Below are positions 33,149 through 46,600 of a DNA stretch of 64,000 nt, one piece after another. This DNA is from Setaria digitata. Taxonomy: Eukaryota; Nematoda; Chromadorea; Rhabditida; Setariidae. Within the stretch, counting starts at the first letter, position 1. Every line of letters begins with the position of its first letter. Location of the stretch: NCBI GenBank assembly GCA_003640385.1, contig RCAB01000350.1, positions 1 through 64,000 of the forward strand, written 5' to 3'. Below the pieces are notes generated by a model. It did not search any database. It was not told where the DNA came from and saw only the letters and a list, made by a program, of their open reading frames with translations. The position numbers and the translations under genes are program-made.

Positions 33149-35052
33149 TTATTCTATCGATTTAATATCGATACATTGCACGCTTTCTTCATGATAGTGA
33201 TGAAGAATCGACCAAAATTCCATAATATCTTTCTAAAAATTATCCCACAACTCTTGCTTAAACTGTTGATTATTTCCTATTTTTAATTAGTCAAAAAATG
33301 ATTCATCCTTCCAGAAAAAAAAAAAAAAAAAAAAAAAAAGGAATAAACAAATGAATAAAAGTGATCGATCATATGAAATTAGCCTTGCTATTAGCATATA
33401 TAGGTTTTTATTAAATTTTCCCATCAATCCGTCTAATTTACTGATTCATATTTGTTTATTTATTTATATAAATTCTTACCAAATGTGCCATTTTAATTTT
33501 GGGTAATTGATTGAGCAAAATAATGGTACGACGCGCTTGTGCATCGAACTCTTCAACGGCTTGCTCATATAAAATAGCACATTTCTCTATTTTTTCTGTT
33601 GTATTTGCTATTTTTACTTCATGTTTTGTACGATCCATATGTTCACGTGCTCTAGACAAGAAGAAACATATATATATATATATCAACGTGATAGCCTATT
33701 ACGTCAAATTACGTAGACTGAAATATTATCATATAAATTTAAGAAAATTAATACTAAAATAATAAAGTGATAATTAATTGATTAAAAGAGCTCTCACAAT
33801 TACATTATACTTCTTTGGGATAGTTTTAATGATCATCGAAAATGTATTTATCCAATATTCAAAATAAAATTCTAACAAGAATAGAAAATATTATTGCATT
33901 CATCGGAATTGTTAATTTGGTATATGAATAAATATTTGAAAAAATGATAGATTGGATTTTTGGATAAATTTTTAATAATCACTTTTCCAGTTTTGTTCTT
34001 TCATCGGTTAACTCTTTATACTCAATATTGAAAAATCGTCGTAAATGTCGGATTGCTTTACGTCCATGTAACTAAATAACATAGGTATTAATAGTAATAT
34101 TAACGAAAGTTTTAATCAAGTCCTCGATTCGGATCAATATTTCCTAAAATTCATCACTTTCATTTGTATATCTCATTTATTTATGTATATTTTTTGAGGA
34201 GGAAATTATACATAAATATAACTAAACTGAATAAATTATTCTATATTTTTAAATACTTGAACAATTCTGTAAAGGACAAGATGAAATAGCTTCCTAGTTT
34301 CTTTGCTCATGAGAAGAATTTAGGCATAAATGGAAAATACGAGAATGAATATAATCGAAGCTTCGTATTTCTTTTTTTGATTTGTTTTAAAAAAATCAAA
34401 TTATATTTGTCAGATATTTCATGATTGTTATAATTTTCTCTGCCATAAACGATACTGATCACTTTGGCTAGATCTAGATGAATGAAACTGTTCGATGAGA
34501 GTACAGTTCAGTTTAGGGGCTTTTTTTTAGTGAATAAAATTAGTGAAAATTGATGGATTCTAATTGATGGTATCTTTAGGAACGAAGGATTCTGTAGCAA
34601 TATTTGCTCAGAAGTGACGGATTCATTCATTCATAAATGTAGAAGATTTTTTCATTTGTGAAGGTGAAGAAATTTTTATATGCAAAAATGAGATGAGCCG
34701 TATGATGATTGATATTGGTGAACATTTTCTAAAATTATTTAAGGTAAAATTTTAGAAAAAAAAGAAAATTATGAAGACATTTTACCTGGTTGTTACGTTG
34801 TGTTTTAGCTAAATTTTCTGTAACTGATATTAAAGCATGAATAGTTGGATGCTTTTCAGGTGGTAAACAGCTGAACAATAGAACAAATGAATTTGAAAGT
34901 TTTTCATATGGATTTTCACCGGGCATATCGATAATCTTCAAAAAAAAAAAAAAGAAATTTCTTTTCGTAATAATCAAATTTATTCCATTAGCAATTTTGC
35001 TAATAATTTTTATTGAATAAATCAATTTCATTCACAAATGTAAAAAAAAAAA

Positions 35053-35090
<38 letters not shown>

Positions 35091-36976
35091 ACATTTTAAT
35101 AAAAAATTTTACTACTCAACCTATATTTTATTTAAGTTTTACTATTTAATAATAATTAAAAAACAAAAGAAAAAAATTTCCTTGTATTTTTTTTTGTTTT
35201 TTTCATTTTATTTTATTTTTTTTTTTTTTTGAAGAAAAAAATGAATCATATATGATAAATGAATGCATATCGTATTTAGGAAATTAGTTTGATGTTATGT
35301 ATATATATATATATGTATATATATTTGTATATATTATTTTCAAAATTATATGTATGAAATATATAAAAGAAAGGAAGGAAAAAAAAAATTTCTCTTACTT
35401 TTTTTTTTTCTTTCCTTTTTCTTTTTCATAAATTAACAACAATTATTTCTATTTCTTTCTCTCCTTCCTCATTCTTTTCCTTTTGCTCTTATTTTGTTAA
35501 AATTTCAAAACAAAAAACAAAAAAATAAAAATAAAATAAAATAATGCTTACTTTACCATTAGCAATAGTATTCTTATTTTGTTGTATACATCCTTCTAAT
35601 TTTTCAACAATTGCATCATTGCTTTGCTTATAAGTGTCATATTTTTTGCTTAAGTCAAGAAATTCTGGACTCATTTGTGTTCGTTCCAAGTTACTTGAAC
35701 GATCAGCAAATTTTGACCAAAAACGTCTAATGCCACCAATTTCTGGAGCAAGAAAAGAAAAGAAAAAAAAAACAGCAAATTTTGAATTAATTGGGAAAAA
35801 AAATTAATTAAAAAAAGTTCATTGTTAAATTGACTAGATAATTATTAATTCATCATTCCACTTCTTTTTTCCTTTCTTTTTTTTTTAATCACTCATCCCT
35901 TATCATTTCATTTTTTTCCTTTTTTTTTTCATCTCAATTTCCCTCCCTGTCTTTCTCTTTCTCTCTCTCTCTCTTTTTCACTCTTTCTAATTATCCACAT
36001 AAATATGCCTAATTACTAATTTTCCCAAAATTTTAATTTGCCCATTTCCAGCTGTTCATTTTTTATTATCAAAAATTTACTCTAGTAATAACAAAGCTTA
36101 TTTTCTTTGAATCAAAATTTTTGTAACTATACTTTTTTTTTTTTTATTCTTGAATTATTTTCAAATACAGAGATGAACTCAAATCGTAAAACTTACATGA
36201 CAAATTAATAAAGAAAAATAAAGGACCATTTTTTATTTTTATTTTTTTAAATAATGAAAAAATAATTAATATTGCCCCTCTTTACATTCCCCATCTTTTT
36301 TTTTTTTTTTTTTTTTTTTTTTTATCAATAATTGGGAACTGATTATCACCAAACAATCAATTTTCGCTTCCGTTCATTAATATTACAATTTTCATCAAAA
36401 CCCATCAACGTTTCAATAGCTACTGCTCAAAACCGAAATGATTTATCACTAACTCTGTTCGCCCATTTTTAAACAAAAATACTGCTTTGCGCTGTACAAA
36501 CACCTTACACTGATCTAACAATAATATTCAAATTAGAATTCTCATGCATTTTATGTTGAATAAAAAAATTTGAATATTATTTAAAATATGTCTGTAGAGT
36601 GTGGAAAGAAAATTTTTTAAAAAATAAAATAAAATATTCAAAAATATCATTTAATTAACACAATTTCATTGCGTTCATTTCTACTTTTTCTTTTTTATTT
36701 TTTCCTTTAAAAAGCACTAAATTTTTTTTCCGTTCAATTTTTGTTCGTTAAAAGTTATTTCTTCAATTTTGTTGCAAAAATTTTTTTTGTAATTTCGAGC
36801 AATCGTTTTTCTTTTTCTTTCGTTTTTTTTTTTTTTTTTTTTTTTTGATTCTCTCTTCGTTCTGTGTAAATTTGCTGCCATTTACGTTGGAATAACAAAC
36901 AGGAAAAAATTTTTTTCAGCTTGTCAAACATCAAAAATTGAAAATGATTGGTAAATGCTTTAACATTTTCTTTCAC
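33149..36976 (-). CDS. BAR-domain protein without SH3 domain
   Basis: Exons in transcription order: possible first exon 36976-36886, then 35742-35552, 34935-34786, 34071-33983, 33651-33480 and 33232-33149, stop TAA at 33149-33151; all phases join. From ATG 36931 the product is about 243 residues, from ATG 36976 about 258. It starts with a basic amphipathic stretch (MFDKLKKIF; IRRFWSKFADR) and continues as three predicted long helices: SPEFLDLSKKYDTYKQSND, PTIHALISVTENLAK and KAREHMDRTKHEVKIANTTE...EEFDAQ...LNQLPKIKMAHL. That pattern is classical BAR, which dimerises and binds curved membranes. The chain stops soon after the third helix, so there is no SH3 domain or other effector. Endophilin- and RICH-type BAR domains are the nearest in feel, but I cannot name an orthologue. 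The first exon is the weakest part. Confidence 0.7.
35050..35093. repeat. (CA)n microsatellite
   Basis: ACACACAC run of about 40 bases with two interruptions, in an intron of the BAR gene. Confidence 0.9.
35298..35333. repeat. (TA)n microsatellite
   Basis: Alternating TA with scattered TG interruptions in the same intron of the BAR gene. Confidence 0.7.
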
Positions 36977-37194
36977 ATCTCAGAAAACTTTTTTCTTAAT
37001 TGATGGAGGAAAAAAAAAAATTAAAAAAACGAAAAAATATTTCTCGAGAAAAATATCATAACTTTATGGTATGTTTCATTTTCTCTTCTTCTTTTTCTGC
37101 ATTATAATAATAATAATTATTATTATGGAAAAAAAATTATGAAAAAAATAAAATAAAAATTAAAAAAAAGTTTTTAATTTTATTTTTCGTTTTG

Positions 37195-37195
37195 T

Positions 37196-37240
<45 letters not shown>

Positions 37241-37290
37241 GATAATAATAACAATAATTAATAATAATAATAACAATTAATAACAATTAT
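37195..37290. repeat. (TAA)n microsatellite
   Basis: A run of about 12 perfect AAT units at 37197-37232 followed by degenerate TGA, TAA and TTA units. Confidence 0.9.
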
Positions 37291-37325
37291 AATTATAATT
37301 ACTATTATTAATTATTGCTATTATT

Positions 37326-37346
37326 TGTTTGTTTGTTTGTTTGTTT
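37326..37346. repeat. (TTTG)n microsatellite
   Basis: Five consecutive TTTG units in the region upstream of both BAR-type genes. Confidence 0.9.
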
Positions 37347-38402
37347 ATTTTCGACCAGAAAAGGGAAGAAAAAGCATTTTAGCTGAACCAAAAATTTTTA
37401 TTTTTGTTTTTCTTTTCATCATTTTGCTCCACTTATTCATTTACGAGTCATATTTCGTTTAGGCTTCCTTCCCTCTGTCTTTTTAACAAATTCTAAATTT
37501 TTTTTTTTTGAAAATTTATAATTTTTTTTAAATTTATGTAAAGAATTTTCTTTTTTTAATTTTCATTTGATAGAAGAAAATTTATTTTAATTTTATTAAT
37601 ATATGAAAATATGCCAAAATTATTGTTAGCTGTGAACAAAACATATAACAAATTGAACTAAAAGGCCTTAATACTGAAAGCGAGTGGAAAAATTTTAGTC
37701 AGCTTAAAAATATATAGGATCAGTTTCAGGAAAAAGGAAAAGCGAAATTTTTTCTTCAAGAACTATTGATTAATTTAGGTGTAATTAGTTGTCTGACTGC
37801 TTAAACGAATGATCATTTAAACTGATTAGTTTTCCGGGCATTTCGGCTGAAAGCTATTAAGTTTTGTCTTTTTTTTTCCTTTAATTTTGATTTCTTGTTT
37901 GTTTCTTGAACTAGTTTCGGCTCTTCATTTTACATTTTTATCCTCTTCCAGTTATTCCTTTTTTATTTCTTCTAAAAAAAAAAAGAAAAAAAACGAAGTT
38001 TTCGGAACCAAAAAAAAAAAAAACAATTCCGTGTGATCAAAGATATTATTTTAATCAAATTCAGCACAATGTTTAAAGTGACAATGCAAAATAAAATTTG
38101 TTGACGAATTTAGGTTAAAATGAATGCAATTGAGATTAATTTTCGATGCAAGATTAAGAAGAAGAAGAAAAAAAAAAAAAAAAAAAAAAGAGGCTGAAAA
38201 ACAAAATTCAAATTTCTCTTTTCTTGAAAAAAAAAAAAAAATTTTAATTTTTTTTTTTTGAACCATATACTGGAAGAAATATTTTTACCACAATAATTGT
38301 TGTGTATAGTTCATTTACGCAATCTATAATTTTTAGTTAATAAATTATAATTAGATGAAAAACTTCCCAAACCAAATATTTAATCATTCGTTTTCTTCTG
38401 CT

Positions 38403-38403
38403 C

Positions 38404-38435
<32 letters not shown>

Positions 38436-38456
38436 TCCCTCTCTCTCTCTCTCTTT
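38403..38456. repeat. (GA)n directly followed by (CT)n: palindromic microsatellite
   Basis: About 30 bases of GA repeat run into TCC and then about 17 bases of CT repeat. The two halves are complementary and can form a hairpin with almost no loop. Confidence 0.9.
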
Positions 38457-41163
38457 TTGCTTTCCAGTTTCTTTGAATAATTTTAAGAAATGAATCGAAT
38501 GACTGAATTTATACGAATGTTTCAAACAATTAAATCAATCAATAAAATTGTATGCTTTTTTTTTTTTTTTTTTTTTAAATTTAATTGCAATACTGGTGAA
38601 AAATTGGATGTCATTTATCAGTGAACAACAAAGAAGGAAGAAAATTATTTTTACTTTCTATGCAAATATCAAATTTCAATTTCATTTCAGCTCTTCCTTT
38701 TTTTCCTTTTTTTTTTTTTCTTTTTTTTTTTGCCATTAATGAACAAATTAAAGCAAGAATCTGTCAGCTGATGAAACTTTTAGTAGCAACAAAAAACTTT
38801 TTTTTTTTCTTCGTTCATTCTAATGATAAGATTGGAATTCATTGTTATGATTTGGCACTTTGATGATATCGCATTACTTTTGTTAAAAACTTCACTAATT
38901 TAATGTTCCATTTAAATTGACCTTGCATTCTGTCCCACTAATTTTGCTCATTTTTTTTTTTTTTTTTTTTTTGTCAAATTTCTGTCCTGTTTTTTTTTCT
39001 ATTCCATTCTTGAAAATTGACATCGTTAAAATAAATCATAACTGAAATAATTTTAGCTTGACCTAAATAAGTTACACTTTAGAATGAAACAATATTGGAT
39101 GGAATTCCCTGAATTCTTCATCTATTCATTTGTTTTGCTGCTATTATTAATTAGTTAGTTATTTAGTAGCAGTAATGATAATGTTGAAATAATTATAATA
39201 ATAAAATAATCGTAATGATAACATGATAGAAGTTCGAGAAAAAGTTTTAAAAAATACAAAATTTTCAAACCCTCAAATTCTGATAGAAACGATTTTAAAT
39301 TTCATTTTTTTGATTTCAAATTTTTGTTTTGTTTTAGTTTCGAAAACCATAACGAAATCATTTAGAGTATTAACTTTTTTAAGGCTAATTTAATTTCATT
39401 ATGAAATAGCTTGTATTAAATCCAAAAATTTTCTACTTAAACTAATTTATTTGACCATTATTGGTCTATTGAACAGTGCAAAATAAAATTTCCTTCATCG
39501 TAATTTCAAAAANAGAACTTTCAATAGTATTATTACTGAAGAATAATGAACTGAACTGATTGTCCACCGAATTCTTCTAATGAATGCATCATTTTTAGGG
39601 TACCAATTTTATATTAGTATGTTTATTAGGTCAGGAGAGAATAGACTGGAAAAAGAAAAAAGAAAAGGAAAGAAAAAATTATTACGCATCGATATAAAAA
39701 TATTATACTTTCTTGGGTTCGAAAATAGTGTAATTTTACTGTAAAAAGAAAAAATTTTTTCTTTTAAAAAGTGATTTTTCTTTTTTAATTGCTCCATTTT
39801 CTATATAAATTCGTAATTACTTTCATTTTTTTCTTCCATATTATTATCCTTTTTTAGCTACCACTGTAATGAGGATAATTTTCGTTACTCAAGTTAAATA
39901 TAATCTTATAAATATCACTATTAATTATTTTTATTTGTAGAAATTATTTTTAACTGCACTTTTGAACTACTCTCATTGTTAATGATCACTGCTTTTATTT
40001 ACTTTCTCAGTGATAATTATTACTATTATTTTTATTAATTGCCGGAAACATTAACTACCTACTATTTTCGTTAATTCTTATCACTATTAATTATCATGAT
40101 TTTAAAAAATAGATATGCTTTAGCTGCTCTTTTAAGCTGCCTTCGTTATTAATCAGCATTATATTCATTCATTTATCTTTAGCATTAATTTTTATTATTA
40201 TTTCTATTAATTACTTGTAGCATTATTAATTACCATCACATGTACTTCTTGTCATTATTAATCATTATTTATCATGGTTTTGGAAAATTGATATGATATA
40301 ATGTGATTTAAATATTAAATGCTTTTCTTTAGTCATGAATTGTTTGAAGCATACTATATGACTTCGTGGAGTGAATAGTGCCTCTAATTTGTCATCTTTT
40401 ATCGAATTTAGTTTAATTTTTAAATTGCTGATGCAGCTTTTTTTTTTCAATAATATCATCAATAAAAAAAAAAAAAAAAGAAAGATGATCCTTTTAACTT
40501 TTCACTTATTAAAATAATAATAATTCTGCTGATTGTAGTTGGAAATTTCTTTTTTTTTCTTCTTCTTTTTTCATTAAATTAAAATTGTTTTAAAAAATTT
40601 ATTCCAAAAATTAAAATAATATTGCGATTCTATTGTTTTAGATGTCTGTATATTATCTAACTTAGCAAAGTAAATTATTCAAATTGCAATTTTCGAATCT
40701 GTTCAAATGCTCCGCAATTATTTTTTTTTTTTTTTTGGCTAAGAGAATTGATAAGATATTAATTATTTGATAAACTGATGAATTAATGAACAGAGTCCTT
40801 TCTTTTCTCTTTTTGCTTCATCTTACAGTTTTTTTTTTTGATCCTAATGATTCTTTGTTCTTTGACAATTCGAATTAATTATTTTTTTATATATTCTGTC
40901 TTTGTTAATTCAAATTAATCACTTACTGTTTTCTATTTTTTTTCTTGTTACTTATTCCTAATTTACACCTTTTTCCTTCATTGCTTTTCTTTAACGCATA
41001 ATGCCTTCACCTTTAATAATGTGTTAATTAAAAAAAAAAAGAATTAAATGAAACAAAGTTAAGAGTAAATCTGACAAGTTAAAATTAGAAATTATATTGT
41101 TCAAAATTATCATGTTAATTTAGTGATAATAATTCTGATCCTTTGATTATTTTTTTTTTTTTA

Positions 41164-41372
41164 CTATTTTAACTTCATGCTTAATAATATCAGTTCTAAA
41201 CAGCAAAAATGAAAAATTTCAACTTTAATAATTTTCTAATGAAATTTTATAAAACTACAAATAATTNTGCTATTTTAACTTCATGCTTAATAATATCAGT
41301 TCTAAACAGCAAAAATGGAAAATTTCAACTTTAATAATTTTCTAATGAAATTTTATAAAACTACAAATAATT
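41164..41372. repeat. 103-bp direct duplication around a single N
   Basis: Copy 1 is 41164-41266 and copy 2 is 41270-41372, with a single substitution (A to G near 41214 of copy 1). N lies at 41267 between them. This looks like an unmerged assembly overlap. Confidence 0.85.
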
Positions 41373-41887
41373 TAGTAAATAATTCAAAAGAAGTTTCTTT
41401 TTTATTCTGCCTCCTTTCTTTCACTTTTAAATTAATTATTCCTATTATAATTTTATTTGTCAATTATTTAGCATTTTTTTCTCTCTCCTTTTTTTTTTTA
41501 ATTTTTAAAATAATTTTTTTTTTTTTTTTTTAGATTTGAAATAAGATTGAAAAAGGACGAAAGAGAAGATGAAAATGAGAGGCGATAGTAGTATTTAATA
41601 ATGATCATCATGATAGTTGATCATTCCAAAATATTTACCAGCAATTTTCAATTTGATTTTTATTCCTTCATGTGACACTTCGGTATGAGACTGTTTTCTG
41701 TCATCTTTCGTTATTTCGATCAAATTCCATTTCTGTTTCTTTTTCTTCTTTTTTTTTTTCATTAATCAGTTAATCAATTAAATAATGAGATGACAATAAA
41801 ATTAAAAAATAAAAAAAAAAAGCATAAGTTTGTACATTTTTTGGTTACTTAATCCGATTCTATCATTTTTTTTTTTTTATCCAAATG

Positions 41888-41987
41888 ATAAACAAACAAA
41901 CAGATATTATCACCAATTGCTGGCTATTTTTTAAGCACTGCTGAAAAACAGTCATCAGTTAGTGATAATTTTTGTTTGTTTGTTTAT
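41888..41987. repeat. Imperfect inverted repeat, arms about 26-38 bp
   Basis: ATAAACAAACAAACAG at 41888 pairs with the complement of TTTGTTTGTTTGTTTAT ending at 41987, and ATTATCACCAATTGCTG continues to pair with a few mismatches. The loop is about 30-45 bases. Confidence 0.65.
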
Positions 41988-43159
41988 TTAGCCCTTATCA
42001 TCTTCCATTAAATGAATCATGATTGTGCTGTAAATTAATCGTTTGAATCATCACATTACTTTTACCTAAATATAATATCGTCTCATTCAAATAACTCTGT
42101 AAAATCCGAATCATTTTTTATTAGGATAATAATAAATAAAATATTGCCCTTACTCTCACAATAAAATATTATAACTTTTCTAGGAATATTTTGCAATAAC
42201 ATATTAGACTATACGAATTGATTAATATAATTTAGACGGATGAATGAAATAGTAATTAAGTGATAGCTAAAGATTATATCATGAAACGATTGATTGTTGC
42301 TCATTGTATTTTCATATTAATTAGAACTACTGGAATAATATTTTTGTTATAGCGAATAATATATTTAATATAATATTAGTACTAAAATAATATTTGTTAC
42401 ATATCGTTATTTGAGTGTTTTCTTTTTCAGATATTTCGATTATGGAGTAACTCAGTGTTAATATATTCGCCATGAATTAGTTACAATAATTTGTAATGAA
42501 ATTTTTCAAGAAAAAAAGATTAAGTATTTGATGTCTAATAATTAATAAAATAATTTACAATGTATAATAGGCAGAATTAATTGGGAAAATAGTTGTGTAA
42601 AATTCAATTGCCTTTATTTTTTTTTTATTATTTTCATAATAATAGAAAAATTATTTTCATTATTTTATTATTTTTCATAATTTCTGCAATTTCTTTACTC
42701 TTTTCTTTTCATAATTATTTTTAATAATTATTCTTTTATAATTCATAATTAACATTATACTTTACTATAAATTGTATTATTATTATTTCCTTTTTTAATT
42801 TTACTAACAGATGACTGATGTCACTTATTAGGTTATTTACTAGGTAACAACCTCTAAATAACATGCTATTGCCTTTTCTTTTTCTTTTTTTCTTTTTTTT
42901 TGATATTACATGAATAAAAGACAGAAAAAATTAAAAAATGCCTCCAATAGATGAATTATTTAATTTTTTTTTTATATATTTAATTAATTAAATTTAATTT
43001 TGAGAAAAAATTGGAAGGGAAAAGGTGTGAAAAGTGAAGTTTGTGTTATTATTTGGACGATAGTAACAATCTCACAATATATCCGTTGCTGTTGTAAAAG
43101 TTTAAAATGGAAAAAAGGGACACCATCAATATTGCATATGTCACTTTGTAAACTGTTCA

Positions 43160-43160
<1 letters not shown>

Positions 43161-43182
<22 letters not shown>
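43161..43182. repeat. (GA)n microsatellite
   Basis: Eleven GA units followed by GGGAGAGGGAAAGAGG purine-only sequence, about 480 bases before the NOSTRIN-like start codon. Confidence 0.9.
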
Positions 43183-43190
<8 letters not shown>

Positions 43191-43664
43191 AAGAGGTGGA
43201 GTGAGAAGGAGGTAGGAAAGAGAAGGAGGAATTTGAAAGGTTGTCAATTGGGAGGAAGGATCGAAATGGTTCGGTAGGGTTATCAAATTCGCTTCAGCAA
43301 TTTAAATTTAACTTGAAAGCGCAGATTTTCATATTTTATAATATCTATTAATTATATTCAAATACTTGAATATAATTAATAAAGCAATAATTATCTTTTC
43401 ATAATGTTATCAAAAGAAGATGAATGATAAATTAAATGATCATTCTCGCTTTTTTTTTTTTTTTTTTTTTTCATCTTGTTAAATGAATAGTAATGAAATT
43501 TTTTCAAATTTTTGTTATTTAAGTATTAATTAGGATTTGATCATTTTTTTTTTCTTTTCTTATAAGTAAATTTACCATTCAGTTTTGATTATCAAATAAA
43601 ATTTTTAGCGAAAAAGAAATAAATAAATTAATTAACTTTTTGCTAATTAATATTTTTAAGCAAA

Positions 43665-46600
43665 ATGCATAGTCGTATGTCACGTTTACGACGTTCCCTT
43701 TCACGTGGCTCACTTTTTAATGGTTTATCAAAATCACAATTATCACTGGTCGATTTGCCAACGTTACATCAACAATCGATGCTAATTAGGAAATTTTCTG
43801 TAAGTTTTTTCTTTTTTCATTTTGTCACTTTTTGTTAAATTTGATTGCGAAAAAAAAACGTTTCATTTTTTTGCTACCATAAATTAAAATTTCATTAACA
43901 TTTTAAGAAGATTTGTGATTAATTTTCGTTCATTTTGATTATGCAATGTAAATTGTATGCTGAAATAAAAAACATCCAATATGAATGGAAAAACTATATT
44001 CAGTAAATTAGGAATTTTACAGTTCGATTAATTAATATAAATGCCAATCTTTTTTTTTTTTTTTTTTTTTTTCAAATTACTTGAGGAAATACTACTGTCA
44101 TCATTTTCATATAAACAAAAAAGAAAAATCGCCGAAATATACATTTATTTCATTTTGTTTATTTATTTATTTTTTTCCTTAAAATGCCAAAAGTTTTCCC
44201 TTCTTTTTTTTCCTTCTTGAACAAGAAACTGAGACGTAATTTGGAATTTTTGATAAATTGTCGAAATGAATGAATAAATCATTCCAGATATGAGGTATGA
44301 GAAATTTTTCACATTTGATAGACAAAAATTTATTGCTGATATTTTAACAGTACTAATGGGAGGGATGATTTTAATTAAACTATTAAATAAAATTTTATAA
44401 AAAAAAAAAAATTGAATAATATTTCATGATCTAAAATACTGAAGATAGGTTAAAATGGTATTACAATTTTTTAAAATCAATATTCCATCTACAGGAAAAT
44501 AGTAAATGATTAATCAGTGAATGAGAAGTAATTTTCATTTTCTCCGGAGATTCCCGAGATTTGCCATTCATTTTCTCCGAGACTTACCATATACCTAAAA
44601 TTTTTTTCCTTTTTTTTTCTTGTTCTTAATTAATTAGTTGAAAATGCACAGTGTCGTAATGAAATTATTAAAAATTCAAATTTCAACTTTCTTCCATCTT
44701 GCTACTTTACATTTCCTCTTCAATGCATCACTTCTCATGTATTATTAAAAGTATTTATGATTGAAAAGAAGAAAAATGAAATTATTTCAAAAAAATATTT
44801 TATCCTTCTTAAATTATTTTTTTTACAAATAAAAACGAAAAAATATTGTAGAAATTCAAAGTGCAAATTTTTATTCAGAATAAAAAAAGAAAAAAGAAAA
44901 AAGTGGAGACGAATTATATCATGAATTTCTGTTTAAATTTATTTATTTATTTTTTAATTATTAATCGAAGTACAAAATTCTATCAGTTTCCAGATTTAAT
45001 TCTTGTGATAATTCTTGAAGGTGCAAAAAATGAATGAAAATCAATTCTGTTGCAATAAAGGATTAATAAATTTTGCATCAATACTATATCAAAATACAAT
45101 TCTGTTAAATGCATTTTAATCACTAAAATTTTTTCAAACTTTATCACTTCATATTTTTTTTTTCTATTCTCTTTTTTGTATAATTCAAAATTGTGTTTAA
45201 ATTTTTGAAAATTTTCTACTAAAATAGTTAAAAGTAACTTGCTGTCTCTTTTTCAATATTTCAGCATGTAAACTTTTTGCTCTCAAAAATCATCGAAAAG
45301 TTATTTTTTTTTAATTCTCTCGGTTTGCTCTAAATCAAACATAACCACGTACCGTTTTTACGATTTATTCAGTTTTTCCTTCTTTTTTTTTTTCTACACT
45401 CATAAAAGACAGTCTTGGTTTTTCTAATATTTTTATTCAAAAGAAAAAGAAAAAAAATAAAAATAAAAATTGCTCAACACTAAGTGAAAAAAAATTTCTT
45501 GGATAATTTTTTTTTTTTTTTTATGTTTCAAATCTAAATTTATATGACAGAAAAATAAATGGATGATCAAGGAGCTACTTGAGGATTTGAGAAATATATT
45601 AATGGAATAAAATTTTAATTTTTTATAAATTAATTAGAGATCTTCGGTTCATTTGTTTCTACCAGGAGAGAGTTGTATTCAGTGAATAGGTAGGATATTG
45701 GTTGTATGCTTAGTAGTTCCAATAGATTTTAAAAAAAAAAAAAGAAAAAAATTACTATAGTTTAAAAAATATTAAGCTGCTCATTCGTAATCAGCTGAGG
45801 AATAAAAAATAATCAGTTGATTAATTTTTATCAGTTGAAAGTCGGTTCAAATGGGGAATTTACTTTGAGTACATTACTTGCATCTCATTAAATTTTTTTA
45901 AAAAAAAAAAATGCTAATTAAAAAATTTTACCCCTCTTCCATTCTTCTCGCTTCACATATTGTTGAATTTTTCGTCGCCATTTGTAAATTTTATCCTATC
46001 ATTTTTGTATTTTTTTATTGTAATATTTTTGAATAATTATTGAAGTAATAACGACAAAAAAAAACCGCTAATTAATTAATAATTTTAGAAGTTGTTGAGG
46101 AATAAATGGATATAAATAAATACTTTCTCATATTTTTCATTCAATAACTAAATTTTTCCTGGCACTGTTTTAGATTAAATTCCGATAATAATAATGACTT
46201 TATTTCACTATTCCTAATTTTGTTGAGAGAAAGAAAAATTTTGCTTTTGAAAAATAATTAATTACAATTTCCACTGAATTATTTCCTAAAAAAAAGAATG
46301 AAAAAGAAATGAAAAATCAGTAAATCATTTTAAATTTACATTTTTATTTTTAAAGGTGCACTCGGAAGAATTGATTTTTAGTTTAAGCGAATAGTTTTAT
46401 GAAAATTAAAGTTTTTCTTGGGAGGCAATTTTGCCAAATAAAAGTATGAAAAAGTTTTTTCATGTTCCTTTTTTAATATAAAAGATAAATTAAAATTTCA
46501 ATTTATTGAACAATTTAATGATGTGTAAGAGTGGTAGAATGAATAAGTTAGATTTTAATATAATAGGAAATAATTTAATCGAGATTCTGCTAAACTATTA

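Larger units (their letters stand above)
36977..43664. other. Long non-coding region between divergent BAR and F-BAR genes
   Basis: About 6.7 kb, extremely AT-rich. It holds TAA, TTTG and GA microsatellites, many poly-T runs, degenerate ATTATTAAT repeats (39840-40300), one duplication at an N and one inverted repeat. No open frame resembles a protein. It must contain the 5' control regions of both flanking genes, and any unrecognised 5' exons. Confidence 0.6.

Noticed and set aside
36755..36885. Lys-rich extension of the BAR first-exon frame
   Set aside because: It is a translated poly-A tract on the minus strand; a GTAAAT donor at 36885 gives a better in-phase join to exon 2.
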